The notes: a model not told the origin generated them from the sequence alone. Counted from the stretch's first letter, positions 51,701 through 60,189 are shown. The stretch is 64,000 bases of DNA from a bacterium (GCA_036504735.1 DASXUQ010000008.1:62001-126000); one strand, 5' to 3'. Made by a program: numbers and translations.

Positions 51701-51859
51701 CTGGCCGGTGGCTTTCGCCGCCGCGATGCGGGCTTGCAGTTGCTGAATTTCCGCGAGGGGTGATAAGATAGCTCCCCGGTTTTGAGGTGTGTCGCTGGCC
51801 GCATAGGCCAGACACACTGCTGTAACTACCAAAGCGACCAAAATTACAAATCTCTTCAT
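48704..51859 (-). CDS. Large secreted protein with coiled-coil repeats and PPC-like domains
   Basis: 1051 residues with a signal peptide (cut near AYAA). Residues of about 90-205 hold two copies of a helical unit (LEQQIRALEDQLYS...LYSQRPENR and LERQIRTLEEQLNR...LYEQRPENR). Then follow at least two PPC-like domains with DTEIYVRTGGACPGTT and Cys-rich D-D sites, then Cys-rich modules resembling surface or adhesive proteins (CCYGTLLDPQCQDGITNAACQ). No type IX ending is seen. It lies on the opposite strand between terL and the portal gene and looks like a host gene. Function is unknown. Confidence 0.72.
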   Translation of the reverse strand: MKRFVILVALVVTAVCLAYAASDTPQNRGAILSPLAEIQQLQARIAAAKATGQTPDPAWTARIDELLPLTGAEATTVPVNPQSLRTDPLFTTRTTMPSERPSTPLEQQIRALEDQLYSTSGAMPVISSSLKDQLNALYSQRPENRIHSAQTPQRPNTALERQIRTLEEQLNREGAAASTTIKQQLNTLYEQRPENRPRRNPLDQGGDNCSSVTVIVGLPFYDSGTTAGYTDDFQPSCGTAAGAPDLIYQFTAIHSGPHDFSLNGSSFDTEIYVRTGGACPGTTEVGCNDDYFGLQSYLNLNLVAGQTYWVIVDGFYNYSGSYSLAIRDLVGDNCSSAINVPGVPYTDYGNTSGLTDDFQPTCGYANGAPDVVYTLTPLYTGSYTISLCGSSFDTELYVRTGGACPGTTVLSCNDDACGLQSSLVLNLTAGTTYYIIVDGYNANAGAYVLNITDDCSEACQAGDLLEAAETPSPTFGATDPDGGCNNTGDWNNPPNLFGYVFPWQVYCGSAFTYVSPTNAGFRDTDWYRFTLSEACSLQVNALSEFPITSYIFAANCPAGAILAQGSAIPCSFMSYSTGTCLPAGDYYLWFGPSVYSGLATPRAYRFALLTYPCSGCYTDGTYMAPVSITGNTCGAVNNCSLRPSEDQNWRINIPREADWTFSMCGTSPNWDSYIYLTSSCCNGIIAQDDDGCGGVGVSTIHCVHLLPGTYYLNVEAYSSACGSYTLNITECTGKCCYGTLLDPQCQDGITNAACQALSGVYTEDATCGTTACYLRPNCVEGSQFSQRPFVPTEGWGGYASDVATQFANYEDFSGVANPIGEIRFWGFRANFNSGNAPCGEDPMPFHIRFYQNNAGNVGALVATYNVTLNGTMGYTYGSTYPLFEYSATLYPAVNLASGWVSITGDGDPNCSFFWATANSGDGTAWQYVNNVPAAIPLDFAMCLGVGCPTATSVTADLFTDGVSMRVVFNAPQLGLYTIWGTTSHTASFPSTFVPLASGSVGAIGSYYWLDGTSAPYKRYAITRQCGELPPGLLNQPSPFHSVSMDVEHAAQ

Positions 51860-52307
51860 TCCAACCTCTCTTAATTTGGATAAGCGGATATATCATGTCT
51901 AAAAATAAGCAAGCCAAATAGGATTGTCAACAGAGTATTTACAAAAAAGCAAGAATTGGTGGGGGTTCAGCGACGGATTTGTGACTGTATCACTACTATT
52001 CAAAAGAGTTTAGATAATACAAAGATGCCACACGTTGCCGACTCGAAATCACGGTCTGATTTGATGATATAAGTTAATGCTCTGTGCTCGTTGTTATCCT
52101 AGAGCTGGTGGCCGTTCCGGAATGGGCATAGTCTGCCCATCTTTTGGCGGGGGAGATGCCTCTTGCTGGCGCTTAGGCGGGAAGAAAAGATACCGCTCTT
52201 CAGGTTGCGGGCAGCGGTTTAAGGCGACAATGCGGCCGGGAGGCCCGATGGACCAGAATTACCGCAACTGAAGCGGGTTTTTGGAAATCTCAAACTTCGG
52301 AGTTCTT
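51860..52307. other. Gap before portal gene with a possible zinc-ribbon remnant
   Basis: No convincing full gene is seen. A short plus-strand frame at 52077-52271 encodes C-x2-C and KKRYRSSGCGQRFKA, reminiscent of the zinc ribbon of small phage or transposase proteins (Q-R-Y-x-C-x-x-C-x-x-x-F), but several Cys are missing. It ends just before the portal gene and may be a decayed gene. Confidence 0.35.
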
Positions 52308-53657
52308 ATGCTACCATTCTTCAAGAAAGTTATTCAGCGTCCGCTGGTGCCGCCACGGATTACAGCGAAGCGGGCGCCGTCGAACCGGGTGCCGTTTCCG
52401 CGTGGGAATCCGGCGCCGGCCACGGAAAAGCCGACGGTGTCATCCAATCTGTTTACCACCACACTGGATGGGCAGGACTTTGTGTGGATGGGAACCAACC
52501 GCGCGGAGTTCTACCGCTATCTGCGGGATCATGTGCCGATCATTTCGGCGGCGGTGTGGTCGTGGGTGCATCTGTGCGCCACACCTCAGAGCTACAGCCT
52601 CGAAGGCAGTGAAGGCGACAAGGCGAGGGCGATCAAACTGCTCGACGAACTGGAGAAGCGGCTGCTGGAAAACCCGCTGATCCGGCGCGACGGCATCAAG
52701 CAGCTTACCGAGCAGTTTTTCCTTGAGCTGTTTACCGTGGGGAGCTTTGCCGGAGAGATTATCCCGCTGCCGGACGGGAGCGGGATCGACTATTTCCGCA
52801 CGCTGGATCCGGATCTGATTCAGTGGGAGCGTGATGGCCGTTGGAAGCCGTACATCCTGAAAGAGCCGGAGAATCCGTTGCGCACGAACGCCAAGGAGAA
52901 CCGGATCTACCTCAATCCCGACCGGTTCTTTTTTGCGACGCTGGGGGCGGACATCATGAATCCGCGCGGGATCGAGCCCTTTGCCTCCATTCCGTTTGTG
53001 GCGCAGATTCAGGAAGCGATGCTCTCGGACATGGCGCGCAGCGCACGCAACGCGGGCACGCCGCGCATGCAGGTAAGGATCCGTCCACCCAAGGCGCAGA
53101 CGCACGAGAATGAAAAGGAATATCAGGCGCGGATCAACCGCTACTTCGACGACACGGTGCAGCAGTTCACGCGGCTGGAAGCGGACGACAACATCTTTAC
53201 GTGGGACGATGTGGAGGTGAGTATTATCGGCGGCGATATGAACCGAAACTTTACCTGGCGGCTGAACCGCGAGCAGGTGATCGAAGACGTGGTGACGGGG
53301 CTGCGGCTGTTCCCGTGGGTGCTGGGACGGTCCCACGGCACGACCAAGAACTGGGTGGAAGCGCAGTTCAACCTCCTGATGCAGATCGTCGACAGCGTGC
53401 AGAACCTTGGAGCATCACTCGGCAACTGGCTGCGCAATTCGGAGCTGAAGATGAAAGGGATTCCGGTGAGATCGGAGCACGTCTTTGCGCCGAATCAGGA
53501 TCCGTTCCTGCTCTCGCGGATGCAGGCGCACTCGGTGGAGTTCGACACGGTGGACAAGAAGGTCCGCGCGGGGTATATCTCCAAGGATGATGGTGCGCGA
53601 GAGTTGGGATACGCGGCGGCGTTTCGGAAGGAGATTGCAGAAGAGCCAAAAGATTAA
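52308..53657 (+). CDS. Phage portal-like protein
   Basis: ATG 52308 has CGGAG upstream. 449 residues without a signal peptide. RAEFYRYLRDHVPIISAAVWSWVHLCA, then LEKRLLENPLIRRDGIKQLTEQFFLELFTVGSFAGEIIPL and YFRTLDPDLIQW, match the start of portal proteins. WRLNREQVIEDVVTGLRLFPWVLGRSHGTTKNWVEAQFNLLMQIV resembles their helical stem. The end RMQAHSVEFDTVDKKVRAGYISKDDGARELGY is the usual portal closing motif. It is separated from terL by 3.7 kb with a reverse-strand gene. Confidence 0.72.
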   Translation: MLPFFKKVIQRPLVPPRITAKRAPSNRVPFPRGNPAPATEKPTVSSNLFTTTLDGQDFVWMGTNRAEFYRYLRDHVPIISAAVWSWVHLCATPQSYSLEGSEGDKARAIKLLDELEKRLLENPLIRRDGIKQLTEQFFLELFTVGSFAGEIIPLPDGSGIDYFRTLDPDLIQWERDGRWKPYILKEPENPLRTNAKENRIYLNPDRFFFATLGADIMNPRGIEPFASIPFVAQIQEAMLSDMARSARNAGTPRMQVRIRPPKAQTHENEKEYQARINRYFDDTVQQFTRLEADDNIFTWDDVEVSIIGGDMNRNFTWRLNREQVIEDVVTGLRLFPWVLGRSHGTTKNWVEAQFNLLMQIVDSVQNLGASLGNWLRNSELKMKGIPVRSEHVFAPNQDPFLLSRMQAHSVEFDTVDKKVRAGYISKDDGARELGYAAAFRKEIAEEPKD

Positions 53658-53667
53658 GGAGCAATAA

Positions 53668-53696
53668 AGGGGCGCATAGATAGTATGCGCCCCTTG
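53668..53696 (+). terminator. Terminator after portal gene
   Basis: AAGGGGCGCATA pairs with TATGCGCCCCTT (12 pairs) around GATAG. Confidence 0.8.
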
Positions 53697-53723
53697 GAGA
53701 AGAGAAGATAGGTGCCACAGACG

Positions 53724-55574
53724 TCACCTTATCAGGAGTACTTTCGTCGTGGCATGGAAATAATCAGTCTCAAGTGCGCACACATAAATTCCACTTGGGA
53801 GGTTCTCGGCATGGAAAACGGCAGAGTGCTCTCCGGGTTGCTGAATTCCCTCCACCAGAGTCGCAATCCTCGTGCCCAGCAAATTGTAGATGGCGAGTCT
53901 GGCTGCGGCGCGAACCGGAACTTCAAAGCGAATGGTCGTCTCAGCGTTAAAAGGATTGGGAAATGCACTATGGAGTGCGTACGTCGAAATCGCCGTACCT
54001 GTGTCCCATCTCGGAGTGGCATCGGCGCGGGCCAATTCCTCCCGTTGTCCCGACACATCCACAGCCCAGAGAGTATAATGGTACGCTCGGCCATTGGTCA
54101 GATGCCTGTCTGTCCACCCATAGTTATGTCCAGTCGTGTTGTTGTGCTCACTCGGGACCAATCCCACGACCGCATCGTCCCTAGAGATTTCGAATCGCCT
54201 ATTGTTTCGGTCGGATGCGGTTCGCCATGAAAGAGTAACCTCGGAGTTTCCAGGCACCGCAATAAAAGAGAGCAATTCAACGGGCAATGGTCCGTCTATG
54301 TCCTCGCAATACTCACCGACACAATACTGCACCAAGTCGCTGCACCACGGATGTGCGAGCCAGAATGTGCCAAGGGTGCCGCTTGCGAGCGGTTGGGTCG
54401 TGATGAAAATGATCGAATCACCGTCATTCCCGTCACCGTTATTCATTATTGACCAACTCGACGCCGCAGCACCGCTTACAGAGCCCACGGTTCCGGAGCA
54501 AAAATGCGTGAATATCAATCGGCTGATTGCTCCGGCCTCCCAGTCGAGTTGGTAGCCCCAATTCGGTGGCCCGGAGTGTGTCAACTCTACATATCCGCGG
54601 AATGATGGAGCGTTGCTGAGAGCGGCGGAACAATCGTAAGCGCGAAACCAGTCGTTGCCAACGGCGTAGACAGTGTTGCCGGAGACGGCCACTCCCCGTG
54701 CATCGTATGACATATTGTAGAATCCGACTTCCATTGGATGGGAGGGATCGGCCACATCTATGATCCGAAGTTCGCCGCGTGCATCAGCCGCGAAGACATA
54801 ATGGCTCTGTATGACCAAATCCTCTAAAATGCTGGGGGTGTCGCAGTGACCAACTTCTCGCGGTGCAGCCGGATTGGACACGTCCACAATAGTCAGCCCG
54901 TAATCGCCAGCCCCAAGATAAGCGAGTGTTCCGACCACAGCGACACCTGCTACGGCGCCACGATCACCATAACGGCCTGTCTGTAGCGGAGCAGCCGGGT
55001 TAGTGGCATCAATGATGCGAAGGCCGATTTCAGGAAAATTATCGGCTGCATACACGATATTTCCCACAACAGCTATCCCAGTTACCTGTCCTGTAGGGCA
55101 CGAGCCAACGAATGTGGGCGCGGCCAAATTCGAGATGTTGAGAATCTGCATGCTGTTGTAGTCGGCAACATAGACGCTGTTGCCGTAAACACAAACATTG
55201 TATGCGAAACCTGGAGTATCATACCTACCAAGTTGAACCGGGTACGCAGGATTGGCTATGCTGAGGATTCGCAATCCACCATACCCATCGGCCATGAACG
55301 CTACCGAGTCCCTGACTGCTATTCCCCATGTAAGGCCAGAGGTGTAATAGGCACCGACGAGCTGCGGGATCGACGGATTGCTAATATCAATAACTCGCAG
55401 ACCTCCTGATAAGTAACTCTGAACAATATAGGCATAATGCCCGGCAACGGCCACATGTACGGCGTTACCCGTGAGCGCCAATTGCCCCAACAAACGCACA
55501 TTCAGGCTATCTTGAGCCTGAACGGCGGAGCAGACAGTAAGCAACAATAACAATGCGGTTCTTCGGAAATACAT
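53724..55574 (-). CDS. Secreted LVIVD-repeat protein with type IX sorting domain
   Basis: 616 residues: a signal peptide (cut after VQAQ), then about six LVIVD-type beta-propeller repeats (GLRVIDISNPSIPQLVGAYYT, GLRIIDATNPAAPLQTGRY, GLTIVDVSNPAAPREVGHC). Next are a C-rich linker, an Fn3-like region (GNSEVTLSWRTASDRNNRRFEISRDD) and the sorting domain (LHSAFPNPFNAETTIRFEV, LAIYNLLGTRI, ending KVLLIR). It is probably a surface-exposed propeller. Ligand unknown. Confidence 0.85.
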   Translation of the reverse strand: MYFRRTALLLLLTVCSAVQAQDSLNVRLLGQLALTGNAVHVAVAGHYAYIVQSYLSGGLRVIDISNPSIPQLVGAYYTSGLTWGIAVRDSVAFMADGYGGLRILSIANPAYPVQLGRYDTPGFAYNVCVYGNSVYVADYNSMQILNISNLAAPTFVGSCPTGQVTGIAVVGNIVYAADNFPEIGLRIIDATNPAAPLQTGRYGDRGAVAGVAVVGTLAYLGAGDYGLTIVDVSNPAAPREVGHCDTPSILEDLVIQSHYVFAADARGELRIIDVADPSHPMEVGFYNMSYDARGVAVSGNTVYAVGNDWFRAYDCSAALSNAPSFRGYVELTHSGPPNWGYQLDWEAGAISRLIFTHFCSGTVGSVSGAAASSWSIMNNGDGNDGDSIIFITTQPLASGTLGTFWLAHPWCSDLVQYCVGEYCEDIDGPLPVELLSFIAVPGNSEVTLSWRTASDRNNRRFEISRDDAVVGLVPSEHNNTTGHNYGWTDRHLTNGRAYHYTLWAVDVSGQREELARADATPRWDTGTAISTYALHSAFPNPFNAETTIRFEVPVRAAARLAIYNLLGTRIATLVEGIQQPGEHSAVFHAENLPSGIYVCALETDYFHATTKVLLIR

Positions 55575-55794
55575 GAAAGGACTCCCTGCGATTATAAAAT
55601 TGCATCAATATACCACCAGATATTGGAATTGTCAAGACTTGTAATGGGTCAGGTTTATGTTACGTTTTTTTTTGCATAATCCGAATGGCAGGGATGTGGG
55701 ATATTCGGAACTGTCCCAGAAGTAAATAGCAGCTAACTTGTTGGCAGGGAATGCCCACATTCAAGATCTTTGAATCGGGACTGTACGGAGCGCA

Positions 55795-55822
55795 GGCGGC
55801 AGGCCTATGAAGGCCTGCCGCC
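55795..55822 (-). terminator. Hairpin belonging to a duplicated gene end
   Basis: GGCGGCAGGCCT pairs with AGGCCTGCCGCC around ATGA. A diverged copy stands at 57400-57427 after the intact lipoprotein gene. Confidence 0.7.
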
Positions 55823-55851
55823 GGGAGATTGGTCGTGTATGGACTTCGTGG

Positions 55852-55920
55852 TTACTCTGCCGGTCCGCCGAGAATGTAGCACGAGAAGTGACTGGTGTAG
55901 ACGATGAGGTAATCGTGACC
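55852..55920 (-). pseudogene. Leftover C-terminus of a lipoprotein paralogue
   Basis: The minus strand reads GHDYLIVYTSHFSCYILGG plus PAE and a stop, matching the end of the lipoprotein at 57456-58076 (YHDYLVVYTNHFSRYILGG plus PAE). The flanking DNA through the terminator also matches 57400-57520. No longer coding region precedes it. It is the tail end of a deleted or partly copied gene. The rest of 55575-56051 shows no gene. Confidence 0.75.
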
Positions 55921-55999
55921 GAGCCGTCCAGACGCCAAAACGCGGAAGACGGATTCACGGCGACGAGCAGATTTAGACGGCGGAGGAAGATCGCTCATA

Positions 56000-56026
56000 A
56001 GAAAGGGCGCACGGTGGTGCGCCCTG
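56000..56026 (-). terminator. Terminator for the 56052 gene
   Basis: AGGGCGCAC pairs with GTGCGCCCT around a four-base loop, with a T-rich minus-strand tail. Confidence 0.8.
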
Positions 56027-56051
56027 AAAAAAACGACCTGTGATTGGCGGC

Positions 56052-57296
56052 TTACTTCAGCAGCAGCATCGGTTGCTGCAAGGTGCGACCGGCATAGCGC
56101 AGCCTCGCCAGGTACGTTCCTGAGGCGCAGCCCGGGCAGGTCCATGATACCGAGTGGACACCGGGCTGCGCAATGCCGTCACGGAGTGTGGCAACCTTGC
56201 GGCCCAGCATATCGAACACCTCGAGGGAGACGTCGGCGGCCTGCGGCACGCCAAAACGCAGCGTGGTGCCGGGATTGAAGGGATTGGGGAAATTGGGTGC
56301 GAGGAAGAAATCGCCGGGAATGGCGGTTGCGCTCTTCACCTGATCGGGAGCCGGCGGAGTGTAGCGGAGAATTGTGCCGCTACTGCCGACGGCCCAGCCC
56401 ATGCCGTTATTCAGGAAGGTGACATCGGAGAGAAAGGCCGTCGTTCCGCTGGGCTGATTCTCCCACGTGTCGCCGCCGTTTTCCGTGCGCAGAATGGTAC
56501 CCCCATCGCCGACCACCCAGCCTGTAGTGTTGGCGGTGAAGGCGGCAGCGGACAGGTAAGCTGTCGAGCCGCTGGTCTGCTGAATCCACGTGTCGCCACC
56601 GTCTGTCGTGTGCAGGATGGCACCTTCATAACCCACAACCCAGCCGGTATTGGCGTTTGTGAACGCGCCATCGAAAAGATACCCCGTGTTGGCGCAGGGC
56701 TGTTGTTCCCAAGTGCTGCCGCCATCTGTCGTACGCATAATGGAACCGGAATATCCTACCATCCAGCCTGTGGTAGCATCAGCAAAGACAAACCCTTTTT
56801 GGTGGCTGACCTGTCCAACCGGTTGAGCGACCCATGTTGCACCTCTATCTGTGGTGCGCCGCACATCCCAACCGTTCTCCAAGGCTCCACCCATGATCCA
56901 GCCTGTGCTGTCGTTGGGAAAGGCTACATCCAAGCATCCGGCAGTTATGCCGAGATCCTGTTGTTCCCATGTATGTCCGTCGCTGGTATGAAGAATGGTT
57001 CCTTCCATACCAACGGCCCACCCGAATTGCGGGTTGGACATCGCGACCCGGTATAAGCCGAATTCCTGCTGGGGCAGCGGCTGCTGGTTCCACGTTGTAC
57101 CGCCATCGGTGGTGCAGAAAATGCTGCCACCGTTGTTTCCGCCGCCGACGGCCCAGCCATGCAGGCTGTCGGTAAACGCGACACCTTTGAAGTCATCTGT
57201 TGTTCCGCTGTTCTGGATTTGACAGGTTTGTGCAATGGCTGGCACGCCTGCGCAAAAGACGATGAACAGCACGAGAAATAAGACTCGCTTGTCCAT
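56052..57296 (-). CDS. Secreted YCF48-like propeller with type IX sorting domain
   Basis: 414 residues: a signal peptide (cut after AIAQ), then seven or so repeats of the BNR/YCF48 type (GWAVGMEGTILHTSDGHTWEQQ, GWMVGYSGSIMRTTDGGSTWEQQ, GWVVGDGGTILRTENGGDTWENQ). The sorting domain follows (LAPNFPNPFNPGTTLRFGV, LEVFDMLGRKV, ending PMLLLK). The propeller is related to the photosystem II assembly factor Ycf48, but in secreted bacterial proteins its role is unknown. Confidence 0.87.
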   Translation of the reverse strand: MDKRVLFLVLFIVFCAGVPAIAQTCQIQNSGTTDDFKGVAFTDSLHGWAVGGGNNGGSIFCTTDGGTTWNQQPLPQQEFGLYRVAMSNPQFGWAVGMEGTILHTSDGHTWEQQDLGITAGCLDVAFPNDSTGWIMGGALENGWDVRRTTDRGATWVAQPVGQVSHQKGFVFADATTGWMVGYSGSIMRTTDGGSTWEQQPCANTGYLFDGAFTNANTGWVVGYEGAILHTTDGGDTWIQQTSGSTAYLSAAAFTANTTGWVVGDGGTILRTENGGDTWENQPSGTTAFLSDVTFLNNGMGWAVGSSGTILRYTPPAPDQVKSATAIPGDFFLAPNFPNPFNPGTTLRFGVPQAADVSLEVFDMLGRKVATLRDGIAQPGVHSVSWTCPGCASGTYLARLRYAGRTLQQPMLLLK

Positions 57297-57399
57297 TGTT
57301 CCCTCCCTTTGCTGTTGCCGATCAGATAATCACGACTCTGTTCCAATATAAACATCGGCACATTGGAAAGCAAGATGAGTTCGCGTGCCCATGAGAAAG

Positions 57400-57427
57400 A
57401 GCGGCAGGCCTTCGTAGGCCCGCCGCT
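57400..57427 (-). terminator. Terminator of the lipoprotein gene
   Basis: AGCGGC/GCCGCT outer arms and GGCC/GGCC inner arms flank TTCGTA. It is a diverged copy of the hairpin at 55795-55822. Confidence 0.65.
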
Positions 57428-57455
57428 GGGGATTGATCATGCATGGACTCCGTGG

Positions 57456-58076
57456 TTACTCTGCCGGTCCGCCAAGGATGTAGCGCGAGAAGTGGTTGGT
57501 GTAGACGACCAGATAGTCGTGGTAGCCGATCCAGGTGTACTGCAGGGCGACATACTCGCCGGCTTCGGTTACATACCAGGGGACGATCCGCGAATAGTCA
57601 TAGTCACGCGGCAGATTCAGCGAATGGATGTTCCAGGTAATTTCCACCGTGCCGTTGAAGTGATACGGGTGCGGGTAGAAATCCGCCGCCGCAACACATC
57701 CGCGCGGGGCGACGATTCTGATCGTGGTGTCGGAACTCAAGTCACCGCGCGAAACCCGGACGGAGACCAGAGTGCCGAGGGGCACAATCTGTGTCCAATC
57801 GTCACGGCAGAGGCGCGACGTAGAGATGGAGTCGCACCAGCCGTCCGTGGCGGTTTCCGTGGTGGACAGGACGCGGAAGCCTGCGGGAGCCTTGGAGAGC
57901 AACTCATCGGTCAGGGGCGGATACTGATAGGCCGGTGTCTGTGCAGCGATCTGATGTTCTGCCGGACTTGCCGCCGGACCAAGCGGGCTGTTTTCCGTCG
58001 AGCATCCGATGACGAGCAGCACGGTGGCCGCCATCAACAGCATCAGGATGCTTGCGTTCTTAGTGTTTCGGTCCAT
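57456..58076 (-). CDS. Lipoprotein related to 26342-26941 at its C-terminus
   Basis: ATG 58076 has AAGGAG upstream; the longer open frame is not needed. 206 residues with a lipobox (LVIGC). The mature part has LSKAPAGFRVLSTTETATDGWCDS and a beta-rich end with WTQIVPLGTLVSVRVSRG and YTNHFSRYILGGPAE. No known family is recognised. The tail and the upstream DNA element are shared with the lipoprotein at 26342, and a truncated copy of its end lies at 55852. Confidence 0.7.
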   Translation of the reverse strand: MDRNTKNASILMLLMAATVLLVIGCSTENSPLGPAASPAEHQIAAQTPAYQYPPLTDELLSKAPAGFRVLSTTETATDGWCDSISTSRLCRDDWTQIVPLGTLVSVRVSRGDLSSDTTIRIVAPRGCVAAADFYPHPYHFNGTVEITWNIHSLNLPRDYDYSRIVPWYVTEAGEYVALQYTWIGYHDYLVVYTNHFSRYILGGPAE

Positions 58077-58148
58077 GACTGTCTCCTTACTGTATACTAA
58101 TTGAGATTTGTTTCGCTTCATCGGCCCCACCATCAGTAGAGCAACGAG

Positions 58149-58177
58149 TATGCCGACTATAGTAAGGCTGGCAACAG
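58149..58177 (-). promoter_or_regulatory. Second copy of the TACTATAGT element
   Basis: On the minus strand, GTTG-x2-AGCC-x-TACTATAGTCGGCATACT lies about 75-100 bases before the start at 58076, matching 26252-26280. The rest of 58077-58475 shows no gene. Confidence 0.6.
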
Positions 58178-58371
58178 GGTCTGCGATACTCGGGCAACAT
58201 AGACGCCAACGGAAGTTAGCGAGACTGACCCTTTTGGGCAGCGGTTGACATCGGAAAACAGCGTGGGGGATATAGGCCACTTTCGCGAACAGGGTCTTCA
58301 AATCAACCAATCAAAGCCTTGGTCCACGGAGCGTATTTGAACCAGAGCGGATCTCGGGCGCATCGGCATCA

Positions 58372-58405
58372 TAAAGAAAGGGCAGCCCTTGCGGGTGCCC
58401 TTTCG
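58372..58405 (-). terminator. Terminator for the 58476 gene
   Basis: AAAGGGCA pairs with TGCCCTTT around an 11-base loop, with a T-rich minus-strand tail. Confidence 0.75.
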
Positions 58406-58475
58406 GAAGATTGTCGAAATGATGGAGTGAGAGGGTGGACAGGCAGGAGCCTGCCCGAGTTCCCTTCAGAATGCG

Positions 58476-60005
58476 TTACTTCATCAGCAACATTTTCTGC
58501 GAGGCGGTGTAGTTGCGTGCGTTCATGCGGCAGAGGTAGACGCCGGAAGGCAGCTTGGACGCATCAAACTGCACGGAATGGCTGCCACGCTCCATCTGGC
58601 CATTGACCAGCGAAGCGACCTGCTTGCCCATCAGGTCATAGACCTTCAGCGTGACGAAGCCGCTCTGCGCGACATCAAACGTAAGGTTGGTGATGGCGTT
58701 GAAGGGGTTCGGGAAGCTGGCATGCAGGGCCGACGACGTGACCAGGCCGGCGCTCTGCGGATGATCCACGCCTGCGGCGCACACGGGGACATCCACGCTG
58801 AAGTCGGCAGAGTTCTGGGCACAGTTTCCGGCGGTGACCTGCACAGTGAAGTTGACCGTACCGCCTTCGGGATTCGGAGTGCTGAGCTGAGCCGTGAAGC
58901 TGACGGCCGAGCTGTTTCCGGGCTGGATCGCCTCAATAGTCTGCGGATTGGTTCCGGTGATGGTTGCCGTACCGCCGATGCCGCTGCCATTGCTCATCAG
59001 GACGCTGATGGTGTTGCAGGCGATGCCGGCGCTGTCGGTGACATTGACCAGAATCTGGAAGGGATTGGGCAGGATCTCGCCTTCGATGCAGGCCAGCGAC
59101 GGCTCGGAGACCGTGATATGGAGCGCACCCGCGGACGAGTTGATACCGCCGACACCGTAATAGGTCGCCACGTTGCGCGTCTGCCCCGAGGCGACCGGCA
59201 TTTCATTCCAGCGATAGAGCACGGCGGAATCGCCGTAGTCCTGACCGTCACACGTGTCGTCCCAGCATGTCGAGTAGAAGTCACCCCAACCGCCGAAGGC
59301 GAGGGCATCCGGGGTCACCGCCTGGCCGCCCGTGATGGTGCCGCGGCCAACCAGCGAACCGGAATAGGGAATGGCATCCCAATAGGGATAGGGGAACGGC
59401 GCGGTGTAACAGGTGGCGACGGTGATGTGATTCGGGCCAAGGTAAAGCGTGGCGGCGTCGTCATCATCGACCATGGTGTCATATTCATAGAGCACGCCGA
59501 TGTTGTGCGTGGCGCCGGAGTTGTTGGTTACTACGGTGCGCGTCAGCACGGCGGCGCTGGAATCGGAGAAGCTCACAACGGTATGGGTTACCGTCACGGC
59601 GATATTGCCCGGCAGCGTGTAGTTGTCCGCGATATGGATATTATCACTGACTTCGTTGACGAAGGTCGCTACACCTTGGCAACTGGCTCCGTCGGAGCCT
59701 TCCTGCGTCAGGTTATACACCTGGCCGTCCAAAGAGACGCGGACGCTGGTACTCCACGGATCATTGGGATAACCGTACAGCAATGTGCTGCCGCCGGCTG
59801 TGCCAATATTAAAATCGCCGTCTTCGTCGGTCTGCACGCAAACCAGACCGTTACAGAGGGTCGCATCAAGAGTGCTGTGAGCGGAACGAGCGTGGGTTAA
59901 CTTGGGGCTCACTCCATGCTTGTGACCTGTCAGCGGGGCGGCAATGACGCCGATCGCGAGAACCAGAACGGCCAAAATACTGTAAACGATTTTGCACTGT
60001 TTCAT
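58476..60005 (-). CDS. Secreted type IX cargo protein, paralogue of 60249-61784
   Basis: ATG 60005 starts 509 residues with a signal peptide. The mature N-terminal region (LCNGLVCVQTDEDGDFNIGTAGGSTLLYGYPNDPW, later NIGVLYEYDTMVDDDDAATLYLGPNHITVAT) is shared with the next protein. A beta-sandwich-like stretch and the sorting domain follow (LHASFPNPFNAITNLTFDV, LKVYDLMGKQV, ending KMLLMK). No catalytic motif. The Asp-rich stretches may bind calcium. Confidence 0.82.
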   Translation of the reverse strand: MKQCKIVYSILAVLVLAIGVIAAPLTGHKHGVSPKLTHARSAHSTLDATLCNGLVCVQTDEDGDFNIGTAGGSTLLYGYPNDPWSTSVRVSLDGQVYNLTQEGSDGASCQGVATFVNEVSDNIHIADNYTLPGNIAVTVTHTVVSFSDSSAAVLTRTVVTNNSGATHNIGVLYEYDTMVDDDDAATLYLGPNHITVATCYTAPFPYPYWDAIPYSGSLVGRGTITGGQAVTPDALAFGGWGDFYSTCWDDTCDGQDYGDSAVLYRWNEMPVASGQTRNVATYYGVGGINSSAGALHITVSEPSLACIEGEILPNPFQILVNVTDSAGIACNTISVLMSNGSGIGGTATITGTNPQTIEAIQPGNSSAVSFTAQLSTPNPEGGTVNFTVQVTAGNCAQNSADFSVDVPVCAAGVDHPQSAGLVTSSALHASFPNPFNAITNLTFDVAQSGFVTLKVYDLMGKQVASLVNGQMERGSHSVQFDASKLPSGVYLCRMNARNYTASQKMLLMK

Positions 60006-60189
60006 TCGAACATTTCCTTTATGAGTTACGGATTGTGCAGGTCGGCTGCCAAGCGGTCGAAAGACGTCCTTCTCGCCGTGGCGGTGAAAGTGCATCCGAA
60101 GGCAAAGCTGCAAGCAGTGTGCCGAACCTGCGCCGATGTGATCTATAATATACTAAATCGTACAGACTTCTGCAATGGATATGGGAGTA

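Noticed and set aside
52077-52271. Complete zinc-ribbon gene before the portal gene
   Set aside because: Cys pairs are incomplete and no ribosome site is seen; kept only as a possible remnant.
43719-53700. attL/attR sites bordering the phage-like cluster
   Set aside because: No direct repeat at both ends, no integrase and no tRNA were found.
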